From contig NZ_CP109013.1 in assembly GCF_036226745.1 (NCBI RefSeq), positions 3,844,001 through 3,908,000 of the forward strand: DNA of 64,000 nt, written 5' to 3'. Positions within the stretch are counted from its first letter, which is position 1. Each line of letters starts with the position of its first letter. Below are positions 1 through 8,935 of the stretch, one piece after another. This DNA is from Streptomyces sp. NBC_00683 (GTDB taxonomy: Bacteria; Actinomycetota; Actinomycetes; Streptomycetales; Streptomycetaceae). The notes under the pieces are model-generated. The model made no database searches. It saw only the letters and a program-made list of their open reading frames with translations, and was not told the DNA's origin. The position numbers and the translations under genes are program-made.

Positions 1-902
1 CCGTCCTCACCGACCGGCACCGCCCAGGTGACCGACCAGTGCGGGCGCAGCCGCTCCTCGACGGGGCGGTCGGCGAGCAGGGCGGGCTCGACCGGGCCGT
101 GGTGGGCGACGGTGCGCCAGCGGTGGGTACCGTGCGTGGAGTCGTCGATGTGGGTGTACGGGCCGTGCTGCGAGCGACGCAACGTCCGTACGCCGTCCGG
201 GACTTCGATGACGATCTCGTCGAGTCCGAAGAGTGTGAGCAGGAGCGCGTCGTCGACGCCGGTGAGCAGCCGTGCGACGAGGTCCTCGGCGACGCCGTCG
301 CGCAGCGGCAGGACGACGACGGTGTCGTACCCGTCGGGTGCGGCACCCTCGGCGGGCAGCGGCAGCCGGAGCAGCGGTACGTGGCCGTCGCGGCGGCGCA
401 GCTCGTCCCCGAGTCCGGGGCTGCCCACGGCGGCCTGCCGGGCGAGGTCGCGGGCCTCGGCGAGGGACCAGCGGACGCCGCCGTGCCGGCCGATGACCGC
501 GGGCTCGTCACTGACGGCGAGCACGGCCGCGAACCCCACACCGAACCGCCCGACGGACGACTCGTGGCCCTCGCGCTTGGCGGAGGCCCGCAGCGTGCTC
601 AGGGACTCGACGCCGGTCGCGTCCAGCGGGGCGCCCGTGTTGGCGGCGGCCAGGACGGCCGGGGTGTCACCGGCCTCGTGCAGGGTGAGACGGAGCCGGC
701 CGGGCACGCCCGCGCGGGCGGCGGCGTCGGCGGCGTTCTGGGCCAGCTCGATGACGAGGCGGTCGCGGTAGCCGCCGAGGACGAGGTCCTCCTCGGCGTT
801 GGCGTCCTCCCGGAAACGGGCGGGGCCCGCCCCCCAGGCGTCGAGCACGCCGCGCCGCAGCCGTGCCGTCCCGAACGGATCGGCCCCCTCGGTCGCATTC
901 AT
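1..902 (-). CDS. Sacsin-like ATP-binding protein (partial, C-terminus cut by window edge)
   Basis: The frame reads in from position 902 on the minus strand and runs off the left edge, so only about the first 300 residues are visible. They form an Hsp90/GHKL-type ATP-binding fold. An N-box-like ELAQNAADA lies near residues 52-60, and a glycine-rich GRFGVGFAA follows near residue 117, as in the N-terminal nucleotide-binding region of sacsin. This matches the family annotated in Streptomyces as sacsin N-terminal ATP-binding-like proteins. The client and role are unknown. The ATG at 902 was preferred because the codon usage from it is typical and the protein starts MNATEGADPFG. The upstream side is a repeat-rich intergenic region with no obvious promoter. 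Confidence 0.75.
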   Translation of the reverse strand, partial: MNATEGADPFGTARLRRGVLDAWGAGPARFREDANAEEDLVLGGYRDRLVIELAQNAADAAARAGVPGRLRLTLHEAGDTPAVLAAANTGAPLDATGVESLSTLRASAKREGHESSVGRFGVGFAAVLAVSDEPAVIGRHGGVRWSLAEARDLARQAAVGSPGLGDELRRRDGHVPLLRLPLPAEGAAPDGYDTVVVLPLRDGVAEDLVARLLTGVDDALLLTLFGLDEIVIEVPDGVRTLRRSQHGPYTHIDDSTHGTHRWRTVAHHGPVEPALLADRPVEERLRPHWSVTWAVPVGED

Positions 903-1070
903 GCTCACGCTCGTAACTCCGCTCTTCCGGTGACCCGTGACGCCCAGTGTGCGCCCGAAGGTACCGCGAGCGGAGCCGCCTCCACGGGCAAGGGTTCCGT
1001 CCCCGAGCACGGGACCGGCCGCGTTTGCCCACCTGAGCGCACCGGCCGCCCGGCCCCGCCCCGGAGCAGG

Positions 1071-1305
1071 GGTTCCGTCCTCAAACGCCGGACGGGCTGA
1101 AATACACAGCCCGGAACGTCACATTCAAGCCGCAGAACCCGACGCCCACACCAAGCCCGTCCGGCCACACCAAGCCCGTCCGGCCAGATCCATCCGGTCC
1201 GGCCACACCAAGCCCGTCCGGCGATTGAGGACAGAACCCAGCAGCCGGAGAGTCCGATGCCCCGGAACCGTCCAGCCACATCAAGCCCGTCCGGCGATTG
1301 AGGAC
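1071..1305. repeat. Cluster of Streptomyces-type palindromic intergenic repeats
   Basis: The 478-bp gap between the sacsin-like gene and the DUF3027 gene is built from copies of a short repeat with core GCCCGTCCGGCGATTGAGGA. One copy (about 1071-1102) is inverted. Two direct copies end at about 1233 and 1305. The core itself is partly self-complementary (CCGTCCGGCG). Repeats of this form are common between Streptomyces genes. No reading frame with normal codon use is present in the gap. Confidence 0.75.
1147..1222. repeat. Four tandem 19-bp units inside the repeat cluster
   Basis: The unit CACACCAAGCCCGTCCGGC occurs head-to-tail at 1147-1165, 1166-1184 and 1204-1222. A diverged third unit occupies 1185-1203. 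A near-identical unit recurs alone at 1277-1295. The last tandem unit runs directly into the GATTGAGGAC part of the interspersed repeat, so the array looks like local amplification of half of that repeat. Confidence 0.85.
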
Positions 1306-1380
1306 AAAGCCGTGACCGACGCACCCCGGACCGCGCGACGCCCGGGCACCGCAAGCCCGGACCCCCAGCGGCCAGGAGCG

Positions 1381-2316
1381 TCAGGAGTGGCCCAGGTCCT
1401 CCGTGGGACCGTCCGCCTGGGCCGGGACCGACCCGCTGTCGTCCGCCGGACGCAACGGGTAGTCGTCCACCTGCAGCGTGTCCAGCGCGTGCGGCGCCGG
1501 CTTCGGCGGCTTCGGCATCACCGCGGCCTCGGAGTGTCCTCCGCAGCCGTACGACAGCGAGACCACCCGGCCGTCAGCCGGGGCGAACTCGTTGGCGCAC
1601 ACCCCGAAGGCCTGCCGCAGCGAGCCAGTCATCGGAACGAGGAACGCACACGTGACACAGGACGCCGGCGCGGCCTGCGCCATCGGTGTCTTCGCGCCGA
1701 ACTCCTCGTCCCACCGGTCGGCCGCCATCCGCAGCCCGTACCGGGACAGCACTCGTGCCCGCCGCGTGCCGAGCTCCTCCGCGACCGAGGCGATCGAGCC
1801 GCGGCTCGTCCCCCCGGGACGCGTCATCAGCTCCGCGTCCTCCGCGTCGACGAGGGCCGCCAGCTCCTGGGACACGTCGGAGACCGGGGAGTTCGGCAGG
1901 GGCTCGTCCTCGCCGGTGTAACCCGGCTCCAGGCGCGGGTCCTCCGCCTCGGTCGGCAGCAGGTCGCCGGGGCCCATGTCGCCGGGCCTCAGCCGCTCGC
2001 TCCACGGCACCCACTCGGGGGCGAGGAGCGCGTCGGAGCCCGGCAGCAGCACCGTTTCGTCAAGGGTGACGTTCTTCGCCCGGGAGGCCCTGGCGACCGT
2101 CACCGCCCAGCGCCAGCCCCGGTAGCCGGGTTCCTTGCACTCGAAGTAGTGCGTGACGACCCGGTCCCCTTCGGAGACCAGGGCCACGTGTTCACCGACC
2201 ACTCCGGGCGCGGCGGCCTCCTCGGCCGCGGTGCGGGCGAGGTCTACCGCCTCGGCGCACAGACGGTCAGGGGCGGGGGTACGGGCCGTACGGCTTCGCG
2301 TCGTCGCAGCACTCAC
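1381..2316 (-). CDS. DUF3027 family protein
   Basis: A protein of about 311 aa of the actinobacterial DUF3027 family; its function is not known. The central region has a conserved block around HYFECKEPGYRGWRW. The C-terminal third has a cysteine pattern that could bind a metal: CVTC, then a Cys about 17 residues on, then GCGGH. GTG at 2316 (protein starting VSAATTRSRTART) was chosen over upstream in-frame starts because the family begins here and the upstream codons look non-coding. It lies divergent to the MFS gene at 2765. Confidence 0.8.
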   Translation of the reverse strand: MSAATTRSRTARTPAPDRLCAEAVDLARTAAEEAAAPGVVGEHVALVSEGDRVVTHYFECKEPGYRGWRWAVTVARASRAKNVTLDETVLLPGSDALLAPEWVPWSERLRPGDMGPGDLLPTEAEDPRLEPGYTGEDEPLPNSPVSDVSQELAALVDAEDAELMTRPGGTSRGSIASVAEELGTRRARVLSRYGLRMAADRWDEEFGAKTPMAQAAPASCVTCAFLVPMTGSLRQAFGVCANEFAPADGRVVSLSYGCGGHSEAAVMPKPPKPAPHALDTLQVDDYPLRPADDSGSVPAQADGPTEDLGHS

Positions 2317-2764
2317 AGGTCTCGCTTCTCTCCATACGCCGTCTCGAGCGCGCCAGCAGCTCCATCGATGTCCGATTTCGGCCATGACAGTTGTGGGCGG
2401 AGCGGACCTGGGGGCCGCGTCGACGTCCACACCCGTTGTGCCTGCCTCGGGCGCGCCTTCTGCCACCCATTCTGCGGGATCGCGGAGAGGCGCGCGGCCA
2501 AGAACAACCGCCGGTGGCGCGTTACGCACGCTACCCTCTCCGCCGCCCCGAGCCCACCTGCCCACCCCAAACAGCACCGGATCCACAGCTGAGCAGGGGC
2601 GGAGAGGGACAGATCCCGTGCGAATCCGGCACGGATCGACCGCGACTCCCGGCCAGAATTTCTCTCGGGGGCATCCCGTGGACGACTCACCCGACAGGGC
2701 GTCCCGCGCCGCGCCCCCGCCCGATCATGGTTCGCAACGCCGGGGGGTGGGGCACTATGGCCAG
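2317..2764. other. Divergent intergenic region
   Basis: This stretch separates the DUF3027 and MFS genes. Long open frames cross it on both strands, but their arginine/proline-rich composition is typical of GC-rich non-coding frames. I see no convincing promoter hexamers, palindromes or RNA structures. It must contain the two divergent promoters. Confidence 0.5.
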
Positions 2765-4189
2765 GTGGCTGCCGCCAGGTCGTCCGACGGGTCCGGTCCG
2801 CTCCGCAGGGCGGGCCGGGTGATGGGTCATGCCCTGCACACCCCGTTCACCGGCACCGCCAAGGGAATCCGGAAGGCGACGCACGCCCATGGAGCCGGGG
2901 AGTCCGGTCTCGGCAAGCTGATCGAGCTGCACGCGGTCAACGGCGCGGGTGACGTGATGATCACCATCGCGCTCGCCTCCACGGTGTTCTTCTCCGTTCC
3001 TACGGACGAGGCGCGCGGCCGGGTCGCCCTCTACCTCGCCGTCACGATGCTTCCGTTCACCTTGCTCGCCCCGGTGATCGGTCCGCTCCTGGACCGGCTG
3101 CCGCACGGCCGCCGCGCGGCGATGGCCGGCGCGATGTTCGCCAGGGCGGTGCTCGCGCTGACGATGTCCGGCGCCGTCGCGACGGGCGGCCTGGAGCTCT
3201 ATCCCGCGGCGCTGGGGGTCCTGGTCTGCTCGAAGGCGTACGGAGTCGTGCGCAGCGCCGTCGTACCCCGGCTGCTGCCACCCCGTTTCTCGCTGGTGAA
3301 GGCCAATTCCCGGGTCACCCTCGCCGGTCTGCTGGCCACGGGTGTGGCGGCCCCGATCGGAGCGGGACTCCAGAGCATCGGATCGGCGTGGCCGCTCTAC
3401 GGCGCCTGCACGATCTTCATCGGCGGGACCGTCCTCGCGTTCACCCTCCCGCACAAGGTCGACTCCGCGAAGGGCGAGCGCAAGGCGCGCCTCGTCGTCC
3501 CGCACGGCGAGGAGCCCCCGGCCGACACGCGCCCGGGGGGAAGCACCAGGAAGAACGGCAGCACGAAGGGCGGCGCCAAGAAGGGGAAACCCCCGGGGCT
3601 GCGGTCCGTCGGGCCGTCCGTCCTGCACGGCCTCCAGGCGAACGCCTCGCACCGCGCGCTCTCCGGCTTCCTGATCTTCTTCCTGGCGTTCCTGCTGCGC
3701 GAGCACCCGCTCGCCGGGCAGAGCGCCGCCGTGTCCCTCGGCATCGTCGGCGTGGCGGCCGGTACCGGCAACGCCTTCGGTACGGCGGTGGGCTCCTGGC
3801 TCAAGGCACGCGGACCCGAGGTGATCGTCGCGACCGTGCTGGGGCTGGCCCTCGGAGTCGCCGTGCTCGCCGCGGTGTTCTTCAGCACCCTGATGGTCGC
3901 CGCGCTCGGAGCGGTCGCCGGGTTCACCCAGGCGCTGTCGAAGCTGTCGCTGGACGCCATGATCCAGCGTGACGTTCCGGAGGAGGTGCGTACGTCGGCG
4001 TTCGCCCGGTCCGAGACCCTGCTCCAGATGGCCTGGGTGGTCGGCGGCGCCATCGGTATCGCACTCCCCCTCAACGGAGTACTCGGCATGTCCGTCGCGG
4101 CGGGCATCCTCGCTCTCGGCGCCGGCGCCTCCGTACGGGGTCTCCTGGGTGCCGCGCGGCGCGGCTCGCCGCACCCCCGCGTGGCGTGA
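2765..4189 (+). CDS. MFS transporter
   Basis: About 474 aa with some twelve hydrophobic segments. The family signature LLDRLPHGRRAAMAGAM lies between the second and third transmembrane segments. A long, basic, Gly/Lys-rich cytoplasmic loop (around residues 240-280) separates the two six-helix halves, as in the major facilitator superfamily. The substrate is unknown. The GTG start at 2765 follows a G-rich stretch that may be the ribosome site; an in-frame ATG at 2822 is a possible alternative. The gene lies just upstream of a DUF2771 lipoprotein and the futalosine-pathway genes, but no functional link is evident. Confidence 0.7.
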   Translation: MAAARSSDGSGPLRRAGRVMGHALHTPFTGTAKGIRKATHAHGAGESGLGKLIELHAVNGAGDVMITIALASTVFFSVPTDEARGRVALYLAVTMLPFTLLAPVIGPLLDRLPHGRRAAMAGAMFARAVLALTMSGAVATGGLELYPAALGVLVCSKAYGVVRSAVVPRLLPPRFSLVKANSRVTLAGLLATGVAAPIGAGLQSIGSAWPLYGACTIFIGGTVLAFTLPHKVDSAKGERKARLVVPHGEEPPADTRPGGSTRKNGSTKGGAKKGKPPGLRSVGPSVLHGLQANASHRALSGFLIFFLAFLLREHPLAGQSAAVSLGIVGVAAGTGNAFGTAVGSWLKARGPEVIVATVLGLALGVAVLAAVFFSTLMVAALGAVAGFTQALSKLSLDAMIQRDVPEEVRTSAFARSETLLQMAWVVGGAIGIALPLNGVLGMSVAAGILALGAGASVRGLLGAARRGSPHPRVA

Positions 4190-4216
4190 GCCGGGGCGAC
4201 CGATAACCTTCGGCCC

Positions 4217-4699
4217 ATGACCGTTGCGTTCTTCTCAGGTAAGGGCCGTCGAATCGGCGTCGCTCTTGGTGCCGTGTCCGCGGGACTCCTTGTCCTGTCC
4301 GCCTGCGACAAGCCGACGCCGCTCGCCACCGTGACGGTCGGCGACAACTCGGTGAGCACCGAGGCGGCCTGCTACAACGACGGCAAGCCGCTCAAGGAGT
4401 CCGAGATCCAGGGCTGCCTCAACAAGAAGGCGGAGAAGTCCGTCAAGGTCGCGATGGACGACAAGGTCCGCTTCGGCGTCGACCCCGAGATCGCGGACGT
4501 CGGCTGGACCCTGTTCATCAACGGCCAGCAGGCCGAGCAGGAGCCGTACAAGAAGACCTACCGGTCCATCCCCGGCAGCGCGTTCTTCGCCAGCCAGACG
4601 GGTGAGACGCCGTCGGACAAGACGCAGATCAGCATCGTGGAGGCGAAGGGTCAGAAGCTCACGGGCGTCTGGCACTTCCAGCTCAAGAAGACTTCCTGA
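4217..4699 (+). CDS. DUF2771 family lipoprotein
   Basis: A 160-aa exported protein. It has a short basic n-region, a hydrophobic stretch and a lipobox LSAC with the lipidated cysteine at residue 30, so it is probably anchored to the outer face of the membrane. The mature part matches DUF2771, a family of unknown function found in streptomycetes. It starts 27 bp after the MFS gene and ends 38 bp before mqnB, so the three are probably co-transcribed. Confidence 0.8.
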   Translation: MTVAFFSGKGRRIGVALGAVSAGLLVLSACDKPTPLATVTVGDNSVSTEAACYNDGKPLKESEIQGCLNKKAEKSVKVAMDDKVRFGVDPEIADVGWTLFINGQQAEQEPYKKTYRSIPGSAFFASQTGETPSDKTQISIVEAKGQKLTGVWHFQLKKTS

Positions 4700-4737
4700 C
4701 CCCCCTGAATCCCCCTGGATCTCCGAGGACCACCGCT

Positions 4738-5451
4738 GTGCGGGTGCTTGTCGTGACCGCTGTCCCTGCCGAACGGGACGCGGTCACGCGCGCGTTCGGG
4801 GGTCCGGCACAGATACGTGAGGTGCCGGGCGCCGAGGTGCACAGCGCCGGTCCTTTCGACGTCCTGGCGGGCGGTGTCGGTCCGGCCGCCGCGGCAGCCG
4901 CCGCGGCCTTCGCCCTGGCCGCCGCGCCCGAGCCGTACGGTCTCGTCGTATCGGCGGGCATCGGCGGCGGCTTCGCTCCCGCCGCCCCGGTCGGCTCCCT
5001 CGTCGTGGCGACCGGCATCGTCGCCGCGGATCTGGGCGCCGAGACCCCGGACGGCTTCGTACCCGTCACCGGTCTCGGCTTCGGCAGGGACGTCCTCCTG
5101 CCGCCCGACACCCTCGTACGGGAGGTCGCGGCCGCCACCGGCGCCGTTCCGGGCCCCGTGCTCACCGTCTCCACCGTGACCGGCAGCGCGGCCCGTACCG
5201 CCGCGCTGCTGGCCGCACATCCCGGAGCCGTCGCCGAGGCCATGGAGGGCTTCGGTGTCGCGGAAGCTGCCGACAGGATCGGCGTTCCCGTGCTCGAACT
5301 CCGGGCCGTCTCGAACACCGTGGGACCGCGCGACCGGGACGCCTGGCGCATCGGCGAGGCCCTGGCCGCGCTCACCGGGGCGTTCGGGAAGCTCGCACCC
5401 GTAGTGGAAGGTTGGACCCACCATGACCGACGTGACCGAAACCGTGACTGA
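4738..5451 (+). CDS. mqnB: Futalosine hydrolase MqnB
   Basis: A 237-aa protein of the PNP/UDP phosphorylase (MTA/SAH nucleosidase-like) fold. It cleaves futalosine to dehypoxanthine futalosine plus hypoxanthine in the futalosine route to menaquinone. The glycine-rich VSAGIGGGF (around residues 79-87) and MEGFGVAEAA (around residues 168-177) are the expected purine/ribose-site motifs. The start is GTG at 4738. The 3' end overlaps mqnD by 29 bp, so the two are probably translationally coupled, and they act in the same pathway. Confidence 0.93.
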   Translation: MRVLVVTAVPAERDAVTRAFGGPAQIREVPGAEVHSAGPFDVLAGGVGPAAAAAAAAFALAAAPEPYGLVVSAGIGGGFAPAAPVGSLVVATGIVAADLGAETPDGFVPVTGLGFGRDVLLPPDTLVREVAAATGAVPGPVLTVSTVTGSAARTAALLAAHPGAVAEAMEGFGVAEAADRIGVPVLELRAVSNTVGPRDRDAWRIGEALAALTGAFGKLAPVVEGWTHHDRRDRNRD

Positions 5452-6319
5452 CGCCGCCGGCGGGGGGCAGCCCTCGAAGCTGCGCATCGCCTTCTCGCCG
5501 TGCCCGAACGACACCTTCGTCTTCGACGCCTGGGCGCACGGAAGGGTCCCCGGCGCGCCCGCCCTCGATGTCACCTTCGCCGACATCGACCTCACCAACG
5601 GCATGGCCGAGCGCGGCGAACTGGATGTCCTGAAGGTCTCGTACGCCGTCCTGCCGTGGGTGCTCGACGAGTACGCGCTGCTGCCGTGCGGCGGTGCGCT
5701 GGGGCGCGGCTGCGGGCCGCTGGTCCTCACGAAGGAGCCGGGTACCGACCTGACCGGGAAGACCGTCGCCGTCCCGAGCGAGCGCTCCACCGCGTACCTG
5801 CTGTTCAGGCTCTGGGCGGCGGAGGTGGTGCCGGGCGGCGTGGGTGAGATCGTCGTGCTGCCGTTCGACGAGATCATGCCCGCGGTGCGCGACGGCCGTG
5901 TGGACGCCGGGCTCGTGATCCACGAGGCCCGTTTCACGTACCGGAACTACGGCCTCCACAGCCTGGCGGACATGGGCGAGCACTGGGAGTCGACCACCGG
6001 TCTGCCGATCCCGCTCGGCGCGATCATCGCCAAGCGGTCACTGGGGGAGCGGGCGCTCCAGGAGCTGGCGGACGCGATCCGTACGTCGGTGCGGATGGCC
6101 TGGGACGATCCGGAGCGGTCTCGTCCCTACGTCCTGGAGCACGCCCAGGAGATGGACCCGGCCGTGGCGGACCAGCACATCGGGCTCTACGTCAACGAGT
6201 TCACCGCGGACCTCGGCGAGAGCGGCTACGCGGCGATCCGCGGGCTGCTGACCCGGGCGGCGGCGGAGGGTCTCGTACCGCCGCTGGCCCCGGACGCACT
6301 GGCGTTCGCCGCCCGTTGA
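5423..6319 (+). CDS. mqnD: 1,4-dihydroxy-6-naphthoate synthase MqnD
   Basis: 298 aa. The periplasmic-binding-protein-like fold carries the SPCPNDTF motif at residues 25-32 and HEARFTY in the second half, both hallmarks of the MqnA/MqnD family. MqnD converts cyclic dehypoxanthine futalosine to 1,4-dihydroxy-6-naphthoate, a late step of the futalosine menaquinone pathway. The immediate neighbour mqnB, which it overlaps, supports MqnD over MqnA. The other pathway genes are not in this window. Confidence 0.93.
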   Translation: MTDVTETVTDAAGGGQPSKLRIAFSPCPNDTFVFDAWAHGRVPGAPALDVTFADIDLTNGMAERGELDVLKVSYAVLPWVLDEYALLPCGGALGRGCGPLVLTKEPGTDLTGKTVAVPSERSTAYLLFRLWAAEVVPGGVGEIVVLPFDEIMPAVRDGRVDAGLVIHEARFTYRNYGLHSLADMGEHWESTTGLPIPLGAIIAKRSLGERALQELADAIRTSVRMAWDDPERSRPYVLEHAQEMDPAVADQHIGLYVNEFTADLGESGYAAIRGLLTRAAAEGLVPPLAPDALAFAAR

Positions 6320-6356
6320 CGACAACGGGCGGCGCGACTCGTCCGGCCGTGCCCGC

Positions 6357-6740
6357 TCAGACGTCGAGCTGGTCGGCCACCGCCCGCAGCAGGCCCGCGA
6401 TCTGTGCGCCGGCGGCCTTGTCCGGGTAGCGGCCCCGCTCCAGGCTCGGCGTGATGTTCTCCAGCAGGGTCGTCAGATCCTGCACGATCGACGCCAGCTC
6501 GTCCGGCTTGCGCCGCTGTGCGGCCGCGACGGACGGGGTGGGGTCAAGGATCACGACGGAGAGGGCCTGGTCACCGCGCTGGCCGGCGACCACGCCGAAC
6601 TCGACGCGCTGCCCGGGCTTGAGGGCGTCGACGCCGTCCGGGAGTACTGACGAGTGGACGAAGACGTCATCGCCGTCGTCGCGCGAAAGAAAGCCGAAGC
6701 CCTTTTCCGAATTGAACCATTTGACCTTACCCGTGGGCAC
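6357..6740 (-). CDS. Cold-shock domain protein with C-terminal extension
   Basis: 127 aa. The N-terminal half is a cold-shock domain with both RNA-binding motifs, RNP1 (KGFGFLS) and RNP2 (DVFVHSS). The C-terminal half is an added, mostly helical segment (around residues 70-127) of the kind found in a subset of actinobacterial cold-shock proteins; ordinary CspA-type proteins end near residue 67. The start is GTG at 6740. It probably acts as a nucleic-acid chaperone in the cytoplasm. The role of the extension is unknown. Confidence 0.88.
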   Translation of the reverse strand: MPTGKVKWFNSEKGFGFLSRDDGDDVFVHSSVLPDGVDALKPGQRVEFGVVAGQRGDQALSVVILDPTPSVAAAQRRKPDELASIVQDLTTLLENITPSLERGRYPDKAAGAQIAGLLRAVADQLDV

Positions 6741-6776
6741 GTCTGTCCTCGTCCTCGTACTCGTCGGTGCGCGGGA

Positions 6777-6793
6777 GAGCCGTGAAACGGCTC
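6777..6793 (-). promoter_or_regulatory. Hairpin in the probable cold-shock gene leader
   Basis: A 7-bp stem, GAGCCGT / ACGGCTC, with a 3-base loop lies 37-53 bp upstream of the GTG of the cold-shock gene. Structured leaders are known for many cold-shock mRNAs. Whether this one is transcribed or matters is inference. Confidence 0.3.
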
Positions 6794-6907
6794 CGGATAG
6801 CAGTACAGCGGGTCTCCATGACCCGCCGGGTCCAAGGCTAATGGCCCAGGAGCCGGAGACAAGACGTCGCCGAATGGTTCCGCCGAGCTGGGAACTACCC
6901 TGGCCGG

Positions 6908-7144
6908 GTGAGTACTACTCCTTCCGGCGCAGGCGACCGGCTCGTACAGGTCGGCGCGATCGTCTTCTTCATCGGCGCACTGGCCACGCTGGTCACTGTG
7001 GCCCCGCTGTTCCTGGGTACCGATCCGTTCCCCTCTGTCGCTTATGCCGTGTGCATGCTGATGGGACTGGGCTTCCTGATCGCCGCGGCGGGGGTGGTCC
7101 GGTCGGCGTGGAAGAACTCGCCGAAGCGCGCCGCCGTCCGCTAG
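6908..7144 (+). CDS. Small two-helix membrane protein
   Basis: 78 aa with two hydrophobic segments (about residues 14-34 and 43-63), a short basic C-terminus, and no catalytic motif. It looks like a conserved streptomycete membrane protein of unknown function. The start is GTG at 6908 (protein MSTTPSGAG). It is divergent from the cold-shock gene and convergent with the HAD gene, 9 bp beyond its end. Confidence 0.65.
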   Translation: MSTTPSGAGDRLVQVGAIVFFIGALATLVTVAPLFLGTDPFPSVAYAVCMLMGLGFLIAAAGVVRSAWKNSPKRAAVR

Positions 7145-7153
7145 CGGGGCCTG

Positions 7154-7774
7154 TCAGGCGCGTTCCGCGTAGGTCCGCAGCCAGGCCGGGAACTCGGTGA
7201 GATTTGGCAGGATCACGTCGGCGCCCGCCCTCCGCAGCTCCTCCGCGTCGCACGGGCCGGTGGTGACGCCGACCGCCAGGGCGTTCGCGGCGCGCGCCCC
7301 GCGCACGTCTCCGGTGTGGTCGCCGACGTAGATGTGCGCGCCGTGCTCCACCAGCGCCTCCGCCTTGGCCTCGGCCCAGAGCCGGCCGATCACCGCGTCC
7401 GGCGCGATCCCCAGGTGGGCCAGGTGCAGCTTGGCGCTCGGCTCGTACTTGGCGGTGACGACGATCGCCCGTCCGCCGAGCGCCTGCACGGCCTCGATGG
7501 CCTCCCGCGCGCCGGGCAGGGCGAACGTCGGCGTGATCGCGTGCTGCGGATAGATCTCGCGGTACCGGTCGGCCGTCGTGGCGACCGCATCGGCCGGGAA
7601 CCAGTTCGCGAGTTCGTCCTCGACGGGCGGCCCGAGCCGGCTCACCACCAGATCGGCGTCTATGGGAACCCCGGTCTCGGCCGAGAGGGCCAGGTAGTTG
7701 GCCTTGATGCCGGGGCGGGAGTCGATGAGCGTCATATCGAGGTCGAAGCCGACCGTCGGGGCGTGTGAAGGCAT
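7154..7774 (-). CDS. HAD-family hydrolase
   Basis: 206 aa. HAD motif I is the DLDMT stretch near residue 10, with the nucleophile Asp first and the acid/base Asp two residues on. Motif II is VVTAK near residue 103, and motif IV is GDHTGD near residue 155. This is the phosphoglycolate phosphatase/beta-phosphoglucomutase-like class, probably a small-molecule phosphatase; the substrate cannot be read from the sequence. ATG at 7774 is the natural start, since the frame upstream is non-coding. The gene is divergent from the iron-siderophore operon. Confidence 0.82.
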   Translation of the reverse strand: MPSHAPTVGFDLDMTLIDSRPGIKANYLALSAETGVPIDADLVVSRLGPPVEDELANWFPADAVATTADRYREIYPQHAITPTFALPGAREAIEAVQALGGRAIVVTAKYEPSAKLHLAHLGIAPDAVIGRLWAEAKAEALVEHGAHIYVGDHTGDVRGARAANALAVGVTTGPCDAEELRRAGADVILPNLTEFPAWLRTYAERA

Positions 7775-7827
7775 GAGGCCATTGTGCCGAGGGGGCCGGG
7801 CCGCCCGATCTCCGGCGCTGCTTAGAC

Positions 7828-7846
7828 TTAGCCAAGCCTTACCTCC
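7828..7846. promoter_or_regulatory. Candidate iron box (DmdR1/IdeR-type)
   Basis: Read on the minus strand, this 19-mer matches 13 positions of the DtxR/IdeR-family consensus TTAGGTTAGGCTAACCTAA. The core AGGTAAGGCTTGGCTAA is clear. It sits about 80 bp upstream of the first iron-siderophore permease gene, where iron-dependent repression by a DmdR1-type regulator would be expected. It also lies near the start of the divergent HAD gene. Confidence 0.65.
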
Positions 7847-7924
7847 CTTTGTCCGTTTTCTCCGCACCCCGCCGCACTCCCGCCGCACCCCTGCCGCTCC
7901 CTGCCGCACCCCCGATTGGTCCCG

Positions 7925-8935
7925 ATGCCAGCCGCCGCACCACGCCTGTCCAGACGCGCATGCGCCACGGCGGCAGCCGTCGTCGCCCTGCTGCTGGCCG
8001 TGCTGCTCAGCCTTGCCGTGGGGGCGCGGACCATCGCGCCGACCGCGGTCCTCGACGCCCTGCTGCACGGCGGACACTCCGACGCCGCCGAGGTCATCCG
8101 CCAGATGCGGGTGCCCCGCACCCTGATCGGGCTGATGGTCGGCGCCGCGCTGGCCGTCGCGGGCACGGCACTCCAGGGCATCACCCGTAACCCCATCGCC
8201 GACCCCGGCATCCTCGGCATCAGCCAGGGCGCCTCGGTGGCCGTCGTGCTCGCCATCGCGTACGCCGGGGTCCACACCCTCACCGGGTACGTGTGGTTCG
8301 CGTTCGCGGGGGCCGCCGTCGCGTCCGTCGCCGTGTACGCCATCGCCTCCCGGGGGCGCGGCGGTGCGACGCCGGTGAAGCTCGCGCTGGGCGGTGCGGC
8401 GATCAACGCGCTGCTGGTGTCGGTGACCATGGCGGTGCTCACCACCAAGGCGTCCGCCCTGGACGAGTTCCGCTTCTGGCAGGTCGGCTCGATCGCCGGC
8501 CGGGAGGCCCAGGTCGCCCAGCAGATCTGGCCGTTCCTGCTGCTCGGTGTGGCGCTCGTCCTGTCGGTGGCGCGCGGCCTCGACGCGCTGGCACTGGGCG
8601 AGGACGTCGCCAAGGGTCTGGGGCAGAACGTCGCGACCGTACGGATCGTCGGCGGCATCGGCGCCACCGTCCTCACCGGCGCCGGGGTCGCCGCGGCCGG
8701 GCCGATCGCGTTCGTCGGCCTCGCCGTTCCGCACATCGCCCGCGCGATCGTCGGCAGCGACCACCGCTGGGTGCTGCCGATGGCGGCCCTCATCGGCCCC
8801 GTGATGCTCCTCGTGTCCGACGTCATCGGCCGGATCGTCCTCCCGCCGGGCGAGGTCCCCGCCGGTGTGATGACGGCACTGATCGGTGTGCCGTTCCTGG
8901 TCACCCTCGTACGCCGGAAGGCGGTGCCCGCATGA
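7925..8935 (+). CDS. Iron-siderophore ABC transporter permease (FecCD family), first subunit
   Basis: 336 aa with the many-helix hydrophobic profile of FecCD/BtuC permeases. Conserved blocks are [24 protein letters not shown] and the C-terminal [15 protein letters not shown], the last being the loop that contacts the ATPase. With the overlapping second permease it forms the membrane channel that imports ferric siderophores. The first ATG (7925) is used; a TTG nine bases upstream is also in frame. No good Shine-Dalgarno is visible. First gene of a four-gene operon. Confidence 0.9.
   Translation: MPAAAPRLSRRACATAAAVVALLLAVLLSLAVGARTIAPTAVLDALLHGGHSDAAEVIRQMRVPRTLIGLMVGAALAVAGTALQGITRNPIADPGILGISQGASVAVVLAIAYAGVHTLTGYVWFAFAGAAVASVAVYAIASRGRGGATPVKLALGGAAINALLVSVTMAVLTTKASALDEFRFWQVGSIAGREAQVAQQIWPFLLLGVALVLSVARGLDALALGEDVAKGLGQNVATVRIVGGIGATVLTGAGVAAAGPIAFVGLAVPHIARAIVGSDHRWVLPMAALIGPVMLLVSDVIGRIVLPPGEVPAGVMTALIGVPFLVTLVRRKAVPA

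Noticed and set aside
2153..2764. An N-terminal extension of the MFS gene reaching to 2153
   Set aside because: The extra 200 residues are low-complexity and non-family; they overlap the start of the DUF3027 gene.
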